In this document: positions 54,842-64,000 of the stretch, piece by piece
Numbering within the stretch: position 1 is the first letter of the stretch
Layout: each line of letters starts with the position of its first letter
Source: Peribacillus asahii
GTDB lineage: Bacteria; Bacillota; Bacilli; Bacillales; DSM-1321
DNA: 64,000 bases
NCBI RefSeq assembly: GCF_003570725.1
Contig: NZ_QWVS01000015.1
Location: 175,843 to 239,842, forward strand
Direction of reading: 5' to 3'
Notes under the pieces: model-generated
Databases searched by the model: none
The model's input: only the letters and a program-made list of their open reading frames with translations
Told to the model about the DNA's origin: nothing
Program-made: the position numbers and the translations under genes

Positions 54842-54867
54842 AAAAAAACGCCCATGTGGCGTTTTTA
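54842..54867 (-). terminator. terminator of the men operon
   Basis: AAAAACGCC-CATGT-GGCGTTTTT, usable on either strand, downstream of menC. Confidence 0.8.
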
Positions 54868-54892
54868 ACTGTTTGCTCTTAATTCGGGCTTC

Positions 54893-56008
54893 CTAAACTT
54901 TATTTACATATAGTTGCTTATAAGTAGTAATTGATTCGACATATGCTTGGCGAACCGTAAAGCCAATTCCCGCCGATTTCGGTACTGTAATTTTTCCATT
55001 AACAACCTGAAGTTCAGGTTCAATAATATCTTGCTCCCAATATTTCGATGAAGAAGACAAATCCCCTGGAATCGTAAAACCGCTCAGCGAAGCTAAAGCA
55101 ATGTTATGTGCTCGAGATATGCCAAATTCAATCATTCCCCCACACCAAACAGGAATACTTGCTTCTACACATAAATGATGAATGTTGACCGCTTCTGTCC
55201 ATCCACCGACACGTGCCATCTTAATATTTAAAATTTTTCCGCTTCCTAGCAGCAGAGCACTTTTTGCATCATGAAATGAACAAATGCTTTCATCCAAACA
55301 AATCGGCGTTTTCAACTGTTTTTGCAAAAATGAATGTTCTACAATATCATCATGTCCTAATGGCTGTTCAATCATTTGCAGCATAAATTGATCTAATTTC
55401 TGTAAATGTTTGATATCATTAAGCGAATAGGCGGAATTAGCATCTGCCATTAATGGAAGAGTAGGATAGGCAGCACGAATGGTCGATAAAAGCGTAATAT
55501 CATTGCGAGGAGAAATTTTCACTTTATAGCGTTGATACCCATCTTGTTCAAACTCTTCAATTTGCCGCAATGCCTCATCTACACTGCTTGTTGCAATGAC
55601 TACTCCCGCTGCTACCTCTGTTCTCTCTCCCCCAAACAATTTGCCAATATAAACGTCCTGTTGCTTCGCATATAAATCCCATATGGCTTGTTCAAGCGCC
55701 GATTTTGCCATTCTATTTCTTCTAATGCCACTCCAAACGTACGGCAGTTCTGATGGATGCTTCCATTCTTGTTGAAACGTAAGAGGAATCAAGAAATCTT
55801 CTAATAAATGAAAAACCGTTTGTAAGGTTTCTTCAGTATACCAAGGGCTTGAAAACGGTACAGCCTCTCCATACCCGACTAGTCCATCCGCATTGCGTGC
55901 TTCAACAACAATCACCTCTCGTTTGGTGACCGTCTCTAAATGAGTTTGAAAAGGACTTTTCAGAGGTGCTTCAATGATCCTCAATGTAATAGAAACTGGC
56001 TTCTTCAT
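54893..56008 (-). CDS. menC: o-succinylbenzoate synthase
   Basis: 371 residues, enolase superfamily. KVKIS supplies the catalytic Lys pair (about residue 165), metal ligands come from MADANSAY, MIEQPLG and CLDESIC, and KMARVGG the second Lys. It dehydrates SHCHC to OSB. Last gene of the men operon; its start overlaps the menE stop (ATGA). Confidence 0.94.
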   Translation of the reverse strand: MKKPVSITLRIIEAPLKSPFQTHLETVTKREVIVVEARNADGLVGYGEAVPFSSPWYTEETLQTVFHLLEDFLIPLTFQQEWKHPSELPYVWSGIRRNRMAKSALEQAIWDLYAKQQDVYIGKLFGGERTEVAAGVVIATSSVDEALRQIEEFEQDGYQRYKVKISPRNDITLLSTIRAAYPTLPLMADANSAYSLNDIKHLQKLDQFMLQMIEQPLGHDDIVEHSFLQKQLKTPICLDESICSFHDAKSALLLGSGKILNIKMARVGGWTEAVNIHHLCVEASIPVWCGGMIEFGISRAHNIALASLSGFTIPGDLSSSSKYWEQDIIEPELQVVNGKITVPKSAGIGFTVRQAYVESITTYKQLYVNKV

Positions 56009-57474
56009 CCTCTCCCATCCTCTTTCTTTAACTTGCGGCGCAGCAACTTATTCGCTCCATTTCGAGGTAAGTGATCACAAAAGACGATTTCACGCGGCAT
56101 TTTATAAGAAGCTAGGTGCTCGCGACAATAGGCAAGCAACTGTTGCTCTGTTACTTCTTCCGTCAGCACAACAAATGCAAGGGGCACTTGTCCCCACTTT
56201 TCATCAGCTACACCGGTAACACCCGCTTCAAAAACAGCGGGATGTGCACTTAATACGGATTCAATCTCAGCCGGATATACATTTTCTCCTCCCGAAATGA
56301 TTAAGTCAGAACGGCGATCAAGCACATATAGAAAGCCCTCATCATCTAAATAGCCAATATCCCCAGTATATAGCCATCCTGCTTTAATGGCTTGCTCCGT
56401 TGCATCTACTCTATTGAAATAGCCTTTCGTCACATTTGGACCAAAGACGACAATCTCCCCTGCTTCATTCGGTTTTGCTTGCTTGCCATTGGCTTCAATA
56501 CGTATTTGTGATGGAAATAAAGCCTTCCCTGCTGAACCGATTTTCTCCATGCTATACTCTGGAGTAAGTGTGACAATTTGCGAAGCCGTCTCCGTCATCC
56601 CGTATGTTTGAAATACAGGGATATCTTTTTCTTTACATCGCTCTAATAAAGATAAAGGAGCAGGACCGCCTCCAAGCAGCATACAGCGGAATGAAGAGGG
56701 ATAATTTCTCTCACCTAAATTAAGGAGCATACGATTTAACATAGATGTTACCACCGAAATAATCGTTACACCGTTTTCTCGGAGATGCCAATTGGCTTCT
56801 TCTTCATCAAACTTCTCCACTAACACAACTTTCATTCCATAGATCACACTTCTCATTAAAATGGACAAACCACTAATATGAAAAATCGGCACTGCACAAT
56901 ACCAGCTGTCTTTCTCATGTAAGCCAAGATTTAATGCCGAACCAACTGCACTCCACCAATGATTGCCGAATGTTTGCATCACGCCTTTCGGTTTTCCCGT
57001 TGTACCTGATGTATACATAATGGTCGCCGTATCCTCTAAATAGAAATCTGCCATAACCTGAGGACAGACTGATTCTACCAATTCTTCTTTTATATACACA
57101 CTAACTGTAGAAACCTCTCGTTCGATTCCCTTTAATGTATCTGTAAAATAACTCTCTGAAAAAAGAATACTCGCTTGGCTATCTTGTATTTGCCAAGCAA
57201 GCTCATTTGCTGTTAATTTATGATTCAGCATGACAATTCGTACACCTATATAAAAAAGAGCGTGAATCATTACAACACTATCCAAGTGGTTACGCACTAG
57301 TATCGCACAAGTGTTACCTCGTTCTGCACCTTTAGCAGCAAGCTTTCCTGCCATTTCTTCTACCATATGATTTAACTCTTTAAAGCTATATGTAATACCT
57401 TCAAATTCAATAGCAGGTCTAGCAGGCGTAATATCTGCTCTTTTTTTCAACCAATTCGGTAATTGCTCTTCCAT
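56005..57474 (-). CDS. menE: o-succinylbenzoate-CoA ligase
   Basis: 489 residues, ANL adenylating enzyme. P-loop TIMYTSGTTGKPKGVMQTF near residue 150, QTYGMTETASQ near 291, GWLYTGDIGYLDDEGFLYVLDRRSD near 365. It activates OSB with ATP and CoA. A terminator-like hairpin lies between menB and menE. Confidence 0.95.
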   Translation of the reverse strand: MEEQLPNWLKKRADITPARPAIEFEGITYSFKELNHMVEEMAGKLAAKGAERGNTCAILVRNHLDSVVMIHALFYIGVRIVMLNHKLTANELAWQIQDSQASILFSESYFTDTLKGIEREVSTVSVYIKEELVESVCPQVMADFYLEDTATIMYTSGTTGKPKGVMQTFGNHWWSAVGSALNLGLHEKDSWYCAVPIFHISGLSILMRSVIYGMKVVLVEKFDEEEANWHLRENGVTIISVVTSMLNRMLLNLGERNYPSSFRCMLLGGGPAPLSLLERCKEKDIPVFQTYGMTETASQIVTLTPEYSMEKIGSAGKALFPSQIRIEANGKQAKPNEAGEIVVFGPNVTKGYFNRVDATEQAIKAGWLYTGDIGYLDDEGFLYVLDRRSDLIISGGENVYPAEIESVLSAHPAVFEAGVTGVADEKWGQVPLAFVVLTEEVTEQQLLAYCREHLASYKMPREIVFCDHLPRNGANKLLRRKLKKEDGRG

Positions 57475-57506
57475 GTCATATCCCCTTTCGAATAACCTAT
57501 TATAAA

Positions 57507-57543
57507 GAAAACAGCCTGACGCAAGCCGCCAAGCTGTTTTCTC
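57507..57543 (-). terminator. intra-operon hairpin between menB and menE
   Basis: GAAAACAGC / GCTGTTTTC stem with 17-nt loop, then TTTAT. Likely a partial terminator that lowers menEC expression. Confidence 0.55.
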
Positions 57544-57560
57544 TCAAGCATTCCTTCGAA

Positions 57561-58379
57561 TCAAGGGAAACGAGGGAATTGTCCGAAATCTGGAGTACGT
57601 TTTTCTTTGAAAGCGTCGCGTCCTTCTTTTGCTTCGTCCGTTGTATAGTAAAGAAGTGTAGCATCGCCAGCCATTTGTTGAAGACCAGCAAGGCCATCTG
57701 TATCCGCATTCATCGCTGCTTTTAAGAAGCGTAATGCTGTTGGGCTCTTCTCAAGCATTTCTTCACACCATTGAATTGTTTCTGCTTCTAATTGCTCTAA
57801 AGGAACCACTGTATTAACTAATCCCATATCTAATGCTTGCTGTGCATTGTACTGACGGCATAAGTACCAAATTTCACGTGCTTTCTTATGTCCTATGATG
57901 CGCGCTAAGTAACCAGAACCATAACCAGCATCGAAGCTGCCTACTTTTGGTCCAGTTTGTCCGAATACCGCATTATCAGCTGCAATTGTTAAATCACATA
58001 CGACATGCAGAACGTGGCCGCCACCAATTGCATATCCTGCAACCATCGCTACAACCGGCTTTGGAATCGTACGAATTAAGCGTTGAAGATCTAATACGTT
58101 TAAACGTGGAATTTCGTCCTCGCCTACATATCCGCCATGTCCGCGTACCTTCTGATCTCCACCTGAACAAAATGCTTTGCCGCCTTCACCCGTTAAGATA
58201 ATCACACCGATGCTGGAATCATCACGCGCTCTTGCAAATGCGTCAATCATTTCTGCTACCGTTTTCGGTGTAAACGCATTATGTACATGAGGTCGGTTAA
58301 TTGAAACCTTCGCAATACCATTGTATCTTGTGAATAAAATTTCATCATACTCACGAATTGTTTCCCATTGAACAGTCAT
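57561..58379 (-). CDS. menB: 1,4-dihydroxy-2-naphthoyl-CoA synthase
   Basis: 272 residues, crotonase fold. [11 protein letters not shown], the oxyanion segment [19 protein letters not shown], and [40 protein letters not shown] are all characteristic. It closes the naphthoquinone ring. 12 bp downstream of menH. Confidence 0.97.
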   Translation of the reverse strand: MTVQWETIREYDEILFTRYNGIAKVSINRPHVHNAFTPKTVAEMIDAFARARDDSSIGVIILTGEGGKAFCSGGDQKVRGHGGYVGEDEIPRLNVLDLQRLIRTIPKPVVAMVAGYAIGGGHVLHVVCDLTIAADNAVFGQTGPKVGSFDAGYGSGYLARIIGHKKAREIWYLCRQYNAQQALDMGLVNTVVPLEQLEAETIQWCEEMLEKSPTALRFLKAAMNADTDGLAGLQQMAGDATLLYYTTDEAKEGRDAFKEKRTPDFGQFPRFP

Positions 58380-58391
58380 TTTTCTTCCTCC

Positions 58392-59201
58392 TTAATGTTT
58401 CAGTAAAAACTCCCTTATTATTTTACCAAACTTTTCTCCATCTTCCACATGAATCGCATGCCCAACATCATTTATTATTGTCCATTCTCCATGTTTTAGC
58501 CGATTTTGCATTCGATTCGCTATTTTACAAAATTTTGAATCTAACTCTCCTGTTATTAAAAGTACAGGCATATCTAGTTTTTCAAGCTCGTTCCACCATG
58601 ATGGCTGACTTCCTGTTCCCATCCCAAGCAAGCTATTCGCTAAACCGAGGGGAGAATTGGCTAGACGCTGCTTGCGAATCGCTAATTTTTGCTCATTTGG
58701 TAAACGCTTTTGACTTTGAAACAACGCAATGTTTTCCCAAGCTTCAACAAACGCTTCTATCCCATCTGCTACAATACGTTCAGCTAACTGTTGATCCTGC
58801 TTGCGCCGCTCCAAACGCTCCCGCTCTGTCTCTAAACCAGGTGAAGCACTTTCTAATAGCAAGCTGCGTACATAGTGTGGGTACAACATCGCCAGGCTTA
58901 ATGCTAGTCGCCCCCCCATTGAATAGCCAAGCACATGGGCAGTCGAAACTTCTAACTTCTCTAAAATAGAAACTAAATCAGCAGCCGCCTGCTCCATTTC
59001 ATATGCTCGTACTTCTTTTGGAGAGTCCGTTTGCCCATGACCAATAATATCCACCATAATAAGCTGATAGCTTTCTCTCAACATCGGAACAAGAAAGGAC
59101 CATGTATCCACATTGCCCGTAAAGCCGTGTAACAAAAGCAGCGGCTCTCCTTGGCCCGCTACTTCAACATGATATGTTACATCTCGACAAACAACCTTCA
59201 T
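58392..59201 (-). CDS. menH: SHCHC synthase MenH
   Basis: 269 residues from ATG 59201, which overlaps the menD TGA (ATGA) and follows AAAGGACG; the frame runs to 59240 inside menD without a site. Alpha/beta hydrolase with LLLHGFTGNVDTWSF and nucleophile GYSMGGRLAL (Ser about 101), His in DVGHAIHVE. It removes pyruvate from SEPHCHC. Confidence 0.93.
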   Translation of the reverse strand: MKVVCRDVTYHVEVAGQGEPLLLLHGFTGNVDTWSFLVPMLRESYQLIMVDIIGHGQTDSPKEVRAYEMEQAAADLVSILEKLEVSTAHVLGYSMGGRLALSLAMLYPHYVRSLLLESASPGLETERERLERRKQDQQLAERIVADGIEAFVEAWENIALFQSQKRLPNEQKLAIRKQRLANSPLGLANSLLGMGTGSQPSWWNELEKLDMPVLLITGELDSKFCKIANRMQNRLKHGEWTIINDVGHAIHVEDGEKFGKIIREFLLKH

Positions 59202-60931
59202 GAGAGAACGTCCTTTATTTCCTGGGAAACAAAATTCCACAATTCTCGATGTTTAACTAAATTGGACTCTCTTTCTGTTGACACTTCAATAATCTTTAAG
59301 CCAGGGATTGTAAAGGACTGTGTAAATACTTGCCCGAACTCTTCCCAATTTTTCACTTTATTATATTTTGCTCCGTAAAGAGCGGCCGCATGAGCAAAGT
59401 CCAGCCCATGTGGTGTGCCAAAGAGAAGTTCAAAATATTCCTTCTCATTCGCTTGCGGAAGGAAGGAGAAAATACCGCCGCCATCATTATTAATTAATAA
59501 AATTGTCATATTTTTCTTTTGTAACTTCGCAGCAAGCAATCCATTCATATCATGATAAAAACTTAAATCCCCAATCGCAAGGACAGTATGTTCCGAAACT
59601 GTACTGACACCGAGCGCGGTAGAAACAACGCCATCAATGCCATTTGCTCCACGATTAGCAAGCGTCCGAATTTGTTTCTCATTGTTAAAGAAAAACGTAT
59701 CTAAGTCCCGAATAGGCATACTGTTGCCAACAAACAACGTTGAATGTGTCGGCATTAACTCATTTAATAATAAAAAGAGCTTGCCCTCACTTAATTCTGC
59801 ATCATCCCGAAGCGAATAAAGTGCCTCTTTAGTTGCTGTATTCACTGCTTGCCAACGTTGCAGCCAAGTTAAATCACGAATTCCGCTTAATTGATTTAAC
59901 ATATCAGAACAAAACGTACTTATCTCAGAATAGATCATATTCGTTGCTAGTCCTGCGGGTTCACGCCAGCCTGCTCCGTCATCGACGACGAGATGCTTTG
60001 CTGAATGGTGTTTTTTCAAAAACAATAGCAAAGCCTTCGATACAGGCATAGCCCCAAAGCGTAACACGAGATCCGGATTAAGCATCTCTTTTGCTACATC
60101 ATCACGTAAAAAGGTATCATACGTCTCAATAATTTGCTCTTGCTTATGTGTACCACTTCGCAATAAAGATAATGGATCAGCAAGAATTGGGAAAGCTAGC
60201 TGCTCTGAAAGCGCTACAATGGCCTCACCCACGGAATCATCCTTTAACTCACCCACAACAATAATGCCTCGCTTTGCTTCAATTAACGTACTTGCAAGCG
60301 CTTTAACGTGGGATTGTGCAAGAGTCCGTACACCATCTTCAATTAGCACCGCAGAAGACTCCTGACGATATTCTTTCGCTTTTTTCATATCTGGAACAAG
60401 TGGTTCACGAAGAGGGAAATTAAGATGCACAGGGCCCGCTGGAGAAAGGGCTGCTGTTGCAACCGCTCTTGCTCCAACTGTTCTCGCATAATTAGTCATC
60501 TCTGCTGTCTGTTCAGGAAGCGCCATCTCAACTGACCATTTTACATGCTTACCGTACAATTCAATTTGGTCAATAGCCTGTGGTGCGCCTACATAACGTA
60601 ATTCATGCGGGCGGTCAGCTGTCAACACAAGTAGCGGTACCCGCGCATAGTAAGCTTCAACAATCGCCGGATGATAATTCGCTGCTGCTGTTCCGGACGT
60701 ACAAATCATCGCGACAGGCTCTCCTAACGCCTTTGCCAAACCAAGAGCAAAGAACGCTGCGGAGCGTTCATCGACATTTAGATGCACTTCAATGTCCGGA
60801 TGCTCCGCAAGCAGCAAAGAAATCGGTGTCGAACGCGACCCTGGGCTTACAACAGCATGTCTTACTTTATTTTGTGCTAATTCATCAACAAAGCTCGCTA
60901 TATAAGCAGTTAATGCATCTCGGTTAGTCAT
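59198..60931 (-). CDS. menD: SEPHCHC synthase MenD
   Basis: 577 residues, ThDP enzyme. N-terminal VVSPGSRSTPISLLLAEHPDIEVH, the glutamate-bearing CTSGTAAANYHPAIVEAYYARVPL, and the ThDP motif GDLSFYHDMNGLLAAKLQKKNMTILLINNDGGGIFSF near 475. It adds succinic semialdehyde from 2-oxoglutarate to isochorismate. Overlaps menF by 8 bp. Confidence 0.96.
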   Translation of the reverse strand: MTNRDALTAYIASFVDELAQNKVRHAVVSPGSRSTPISLLLAEHPDIEVHLNVDERSAAFFALGLAKALGEPVAMICTSGTAAANYHPAIVEAYYARVPLLVLTADRPHELRYVGAPQAIDQIELYGKHVKWSVEMALPEQTAEMTNYARTVGARAVATAALSPAGPVHLNFPLREPLVPDMKKAKEYRQESSAVLIEDGVRTLAQSHVKALASTLIEAKRGIIVVGELKDDSVGEAIVALSEQLAFPILADPLSLLRSGTHKQEQIIETYDTFLRDDVAKEMLNPDLVLRFGAMPVSKALLLFLKKHHSAKHLVVDDGAGWREPAGLATNMIYSEISTFCSDMLNQLSGIRDLTWLQRWQAVNTATKEALYSLRDDAELSEGKLFLLLNELMPTHSTLFVGNSMPIRDLDTFFFNNEKQIRTLANRGANGIDGVVSTALGVSTVSEHTVLAIGDLSFYHDMNGLLAAKLQKKNMTILLINNDGGGIFSFLPQANEKEYFELLFGTPHGLDFAHAAALYGAKYNKVKNWEEFGQVFTQSFTIPGLKIIEVSTERESNLVKHRELWNFVSQEIKDVLS

Positions 60932-62333
60932 GAAGATGTCCTCCTAAAGCACTTAACATCGGATTAAACTTAATTCCTGTCTCTTGATATTCACTTTCTG
61001 GTAATGAATCCTCTAATACACCACAACCAGCGAATAAAGAAGCCTCATTACCTTGTAAGAGCGCTGAACGAATTCCAACAGCAAATTCCCCATTGCCGTA
61101 CGAATCGACCCAACCGAGAGGACCTGCGTACAAGCCGCGTTCTAATCCTTCAATCTCTCTAATTCGAACAACCGCCTTCTCTTTTGGCAAACCGCCCATT
61201 GCAGGAGTTGGGTGCAATTTTTCAACAAAATCAAAAATGGTCGCATCTCCCCCGCACATCCCCTTCACAGGCGTATATAAATGCTGAATATGTCGAATTT
61301 TCATTAACTCCGGCTCATCTGGTACAATAATTTTTTCACAAAGCGTTTGTAAAGCATTCGTAATCATTGACACTACATACTGATGCTCCATTCGATTTTT
61401 CGAATCATGCAACAGCTCATCGCCAAGGCGTGTATCCTCTTCCTGGCTTTTTCCTCTCGCAATCGAGCCAGCTAAACAAACTGAAAACACCTCATTGCCC
61501 TTTTTCTTAATTAATTGCTCTGGTGTGGCTCCAATGAAGCAATCTCCACCCGCTTCAAAGCTAAAAATATAGCTTGTTGGTTGTTCTACCATTAGTGTCT
61601 CTAACACTTTTTCTGAAACAATACGATCTTGAAACACGACGCGTAATTCTCGAGCTAACACAATTTTATCTAAATCACTATGTTTCATTTCATCTACTGC
61701 TTTTGCGACCGTTTGTTTCCACTCAGTTGGACGAATCTCTCGTTGTTCCACTAATGCGTTGGTTGGCACTTCTCTATTCTCTAAACGTTCTACTAAAAAT
61801 TCTTCCCGTTCATTTATCATATGGATGAAAAGTTGTTCTTGGTCTTCTGGCGAACAAAGAATGTTTGTCGTTAAATAAGCTTCTCCTTTTACGATTGATA
61901 ACATATAAGCAGGTATATAAAATAAATTATCGCCAAATTGGTTCCATAATAAAGAACTGCTTTGTTCATAATCAAAAGAAAAGCCTCCAAATAGTAAAGG
62001 GCCGGTCGCATCTACATCACGTACTCCTGATTGAACAGCAGCATTCTGCAATTTGAGCCAGCATTTTTCTACTTGTTTATAACGATTCGCACTTGCTGTC
62101 GCCTGAAGTTTCTTTATATTACCTAAACCCGTAATCGTAATTTCCTTTGCAGGGTCCTGCCAAAAGAAGCGCTCTCCTGCATATTGTTCTCTTCCAGCTT
62201 GATAAAATGAAAGGGGGTTCTTGTACTCTATTTTCTTTACATGGCTGAATAGGACTGATTCATTTCGTTCCTTTGCTCGTTGCATAGCAAAAGCCAGTCC
62301 TTGAAGCTGTTCAGTTTCTTCTGAAATAGCCAA
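60924..62333 (-). CDS. menF: isochorismate synthase MenF
   Basis: 469 residues from TTG 62333, with GGGGGGA 6-7 nt upstream; an in-frame ATG at 62357 lacks a good site. The chorismate-enzyme fold appears as DKIVLARELRV, SFEAGGDCFIGATPEQLIKK, CLAGSIARGKS and LHPTPAMGGLPKEKA. First gene of the operon. Confidence 0.94.
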   Translation of the reverse strand: MAISEETEQLQGLAFAMQRAKERNESVLFSHVKKIEYKNPLSFYQAGREQYAGERFFWQDPAKEITITGLGNIKKLQATASANRYKQVEKCWLKLQNAAVQSGVRDVDATGPLLFGGFSFDYEQSSSLLWNQFGDNLFYIPAYMLSIVKGEAYLTTNILCSPEDQEQLFIHMINEREEFLVERLENREVPTNALVEQREIRPTEWKQTVAKAVDEMKHSDLDKIVLARELRVVFQDRIVSEKVLETLMVEQPTSYIFSFEAGGDCFIGATPEQLIKKKGNEVFSVCLAGSIARGKSQEEDTRLGDELLHDSKNRMEHQYVVSMITNALQTLCEKIIVPDEPELMKIRHIQHLYTPVKGMCGGDATIFDFVEKLHPTPAMGGLPKEKAVVRIREIEGLERGLYAGPLGWVDSYGNGEFAVGIRSALLQGNEASLFAGCGVLEDSLPESEYQETGIKFNPMLSALGGHLHD

Positions 62334-62382
62334 AAAAATCCCCCCACTACCATACATTTTAAATACATACTAAACCTATTTA

Positions 62383-62412
62383 AAGATACACCTCTATTTA
62401 ACCTCATGTCAA
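62383..62412 (-). promoter_or_regulatory. men operon promoter
   Basis: Minus strand TTGACA (62412-62407), 18-bp spacer, TATCTT (62388-62383). Confidence 0.55.
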
Positions 62413-62512
62413 TTAATCGCCTCTTCTACTAAAGATTCAGACAACTTTTTTCCTTATTATATAAACCCATATCCATCCTTGATTTTGGAAATATTTTCGC
62501 TTTTAAAATCAA

Positions 62513-62541
62513 TTGACAGTTTCATAACGTTTTCCTACACT
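62513..62541 (+). promoter_or_regulatory. menA promoter
   Basis: TTGACA (62513-62518), 17 bp, TACACT (62536-62541). A second possible -10, TATAAT, is at 62560-62565. Confidence 0.55.
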
Positions 62542-62599
62542 TTACTACGTACACTTTGATATAATTTCATATGACTATAAATGATAGAGGAGAAACGAG

Positions 62600-63532
62600 A
62601 TGCATACTGATTTTACTAATCATTCAGCTGAACGGACCGTTAAACGCAGCTGGAAAATCTGGTGGGAACTTATTCGCCCCCACACATTAACAGCCGCATT
62701 CGTACCCGTTTTATTGGGCACAATTATTGCTCTTTTAGAAGGTAACGTCAATTGGCTGTTGTTTGCAGCTATGATGGTTGCTAGTATTTTAATACAAGCT
62801 GCTACTAATTTATTTAATGAATATTATGATTTTAAGCGAGGGTTAGATACGGAAGATTCCATTGGGATTGGCGGTGGAATTGTTCGTCACGGTATGACTC
62901 CAAAGCTGATTATGACACTAGCACTCGCAATGTATGCTGTTTCCATTGGAATTGGCTTCTATATTTGTGCCGTATCTTCTTGGTGGCTTGCAGCTGTTGG
63001 ACTTATTTGTATGCTGGTTGGTTATTTATATACAGGTGGTCCACTACCGATTTCATCCACACCATTTGGCGAACTTTTTTCCGGCTTATTTATGGGGTGT
63101 TTTATCATTTTAATCGCTTTCTTTATTCAAACCGGCTATGTATCGACCCTTGCCATTTTAGTATCTGTACCGAGCGGGATTTTAGTCGGCTTGATCAATA
63201 TGTCCAATAACCTTCGTGACCATGACGGAGATAAAGCGAATGGGCGCAAAACCCTGCCAATTGTTTTAGGACGCAAGAAAGCGATCATATTTATGGCGAT
63301 TATGTTTGCGGTTTCTTATCTATGGCTAATTGGATTAGTTTTAACAGGAACGGTCAGTGCTTGGATTCTACTCGCCTTTTTAAGCCTACCAAAAGCTATT
63401 AAAGCAACAACAGGGTTTATAGGGAAAACAGAACCTATCACAATGATGCCATCAATGAAAGCAACGGCCCAAACGAACACATTCTTTGGATTTCTAATGG
63501 CAGTCGGGCTACTAATTAGTTATTTATTTTAA
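62600..63532 (+). CDS. menA: 1,4-dihydroxy-2-naphthoate prenyltransferase
   Basis: 310 residues, UbiA family, about eight membrane helices. The first Asp-rich motif is NLFNEYYDFKRGLDTED (near 72), the second NNLRDHDGDKANGRKTL (near 200). It joins the polyprenyl chain to DHNA. AGAGGAG precedes ATG. Divergent from the menFDHBEC operon. Confidence 0.96.
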   Translation: MHTDFTNHSAERTVKRSWKIWWELIRPHTLTAAFVPVLLGTIIALLEGNVNWLLFAAMMVASILIQAATNLFNEYYDFKRGLDTEDSIGIGGGIVRHGMTPKLIMTLALAMYAVSIGIGFYICAVSSWWLAAVGLICMLVGYLYTGGPLPISSTPFGELFSGLFMGCFIILIAFFIQTGYVSTLAILVSVPSGILVGLINMSNNLRDHDGDKANGRKTLPIVLGRKKAIIFMAIMFAVSYLWLIGLVLTGTVSAWILLAFLSLPKAIKATTGFIGKTEPITMMPSMKATAQTNTFFGFLMAVGLLISYLF

Positions 63533-63534
63533 TA

Positions 63535-63572
63535 CAACCAGCCGCAATGATTAAATTGCGGCTGGTTTCTTA
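63535..63572 (+). terminator. terminator of menA
   Basis: AACCAGCCGCAAT / ATTGCGGCTGGTT stem then TCTTATT. Confidence 0.85.
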
Positions 63573-63662
63573 TTATATGCAGCAAACTTGAAAAACTATT
63601 AAATTTCACGAACTCACTCTAATCTCTCTGTATTCGCACCAATTAGCAGACACATTAAGATG

Positions 63663-63720
63663 AAAAATAAAAAAGCAGATTTAAAAGTTTGTATGTAACA
63701 ATACTTTTAAATCTGCTTTA
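63663..63720 (-). terminator. terminator of the tRNA operon
   Basis: AAAGCAGATTTAAAAGT / ACTTTTAAATCTGCTTT, perfect 17-bp stem, followed by TTTATTTTT on the minus strand. Confidence 0.9.
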
Positions 63721-63726
63721 GCTGTA

Positions 63727-63798
63727 TGACCCCTACGGGATTCGAACCCGTGTTACCGCCGTGAAAGGGCGGTGTCTTAACCGCTTGACCAAGGGGCC
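63727..63798 (-). tRNA. trnE: tRNA-Glu (anticodon UUC)
   Basis: 72 nt. Acceptor GGCCCCT / AGGGGTC, TTC in the loop CTTTCAC, T arm GGGTTCGAATCCC. Last gene of the cluster before the terminator; CCA not encoded. Confidence 0.95.
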
Positions 63799-63804
63799 AA
63801 ATGG

Positions 63805-63892
63805 CGGAGAAGGAGGGATTTGAACCCTCGCGCCGGTTACCCGACCTACACCCTTAGCAGGGGCGCCTCTTCAGCCTCTTGAGTACTTCCCC
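63805..63892 (-). tRNA. trnS: tRNA-Ser (anticodon GCU)
   Basis: 88 nt with a long variable arm. Acceptor GGGGAAG / CTTCTCC (one G-U), anticodon loop CTGCTAA, T arm GAGGGTTCAAATCCCTC. Confidence 0.93.
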
Positions 63893-63895
63893 ATA

Positions 63896-63967
63896 CTCCG
63901 CAGGTAGGATTCGAACCTACGACCGCTCGGTTAACAGCCGAGTGCTCTACCACTGAGCTACTGCGGA
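63896..63967 (-). tRNA. trnN: tRNA-Asn (anticodon GUU)
   Basis: 72 nt. Acceptor TCCGCAG / CTGCGGA, anticodon loop CTGTTAA, T arm TAGGTTCGAATCCTA. Confidence 0.95.
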
Positions 63968-63968
63968 A

Positions 63969-64000
63969 TGGTGGGCCTAAGTGGACTCGAACCACCGACC
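63969..64000 (-). tRNA. tRNA-Ile (3' part only)
   Basis: The last 32 nt, ending GGCCCACCA with encoded CCA and T arm GGTGGTTCGAGTCCACT, match Bacillus tRNA-Ile(GAU). The anticodon lies outside the window. Confidence 0.75.

Noticed and set aside
1..64000. CRISPR arrays, intact insertion sequences, prophage or toxin-antitoxin modules
   Set aside because: No regularly spaced repeats, no transposase, integrase or phage structural proteins, and no recognisable toxin-antitoxin pair were found on either strand.

Overview
The window looks like a chromosomal segment of a low-GC, endospore-forming member of the Bacillaceae (Bacillus sensu lato). The evidence is the gene content and order. Many genes are recognisable counterparts of the B. 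subtilis 'yt' region: ytlQ, ytlP, ytzE, rsuA/ytzG, murJ/ytgP, ytfP, leuS, ytzC, ytqA/ytqB, ytpA, ytoA, metK, pckA, ytmB, ytmA, ytlA/ytlC/ytlD, ytkD, dps, ytzI, luxS, yidD and the men genes. Cse60 (sporulation) and ComK (competence) homologues, a leuS T-box, a metK SAM-I riboswitch, and strong AGGAGG-type ribosome-binding sites with frequent TTG/GTG starts fit the same group. Genus and species cannot be resolved by reading alone. The core is syntenic, but several insertions distinguish it from B. subtilis.

Layout. 1-9.5 kb, minus strand: a NERD-like protein (partial), ThpR, pepV-dat, a DedA protein, signal peptidase I, a DsbA/FrnE-like oxidoreductase with an Rrf2 regulator upstream, and a chemoreceptor. 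9.5-14.7 kb: a 645-bp non-coding stretch with an inverted-repeat element and a GC-rich structured leader, then ytzE, rsuA, murJ, ytfP and a DUF4023 microprotein. 14.7-24 kb: an accessory-looking run containing a GyrI-like protein, a Cys-less MGMT-like protein, Cse60, a rhodanese, a CcoN-like mini-protein, shikimate kinase, Lrp/EamA, a DUF2935 protein, ComK, an RDD protein and a DUF3311/sodium symporter pair. 24-28.9 kb: leuS with T-box, ytzC, and the tRNA-modification pair mnmL-mnmM.

28.9-35.9 kb holds two tandem paralogous modules. Each is an AraC-type regulator transcribed away from a DUF485/sodium-solute-symporter operon. Both intergenic regions carry the same promoter architecture: two 12-bp direct repeats exactly 21 bp apart, followed at the same distance by TACAAT. 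36-41.9 kb: ytpA, ytoA, metK and pckA, plus two unusual non-coding stretches. 41.9-50.9 kb: ytmB, ytmA, the YtlACD ABC transporter, ytkD, dps, ytzI, luxS, yidD, an orphan zinc-binding lipoprotein behind two Zur-like boxes, and two divergent DUF1540 genes. 51-54.7 kb: a C4-dicarboxylate sensing locus (dctB divergent from dctSR). 54.9-63.5 kb: the complete menaquinone cluster menFDHBEC with menA divergent. 63.7 kb to the end: a tRNA cluster read on the minus strand (Ile partial, Asn, Ser, Glu).

Functional themes are the SAM cycle (metK, luxS), gluconeogenesis and organic-acid uptake or sensing (pckA, SSS symporters, dct), and respiration (men genes). I saw no CRISPR array, intact transposase, prophage or toxin-antitoxin pair. 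The best candidates for undescribed biology are the duplicated AraC/DUF485/SSS modules with their operators and leader hairpins, and the unassigned structured non-coding regions at about 9.99-10.13 kb and 37.57-37.81 kb.
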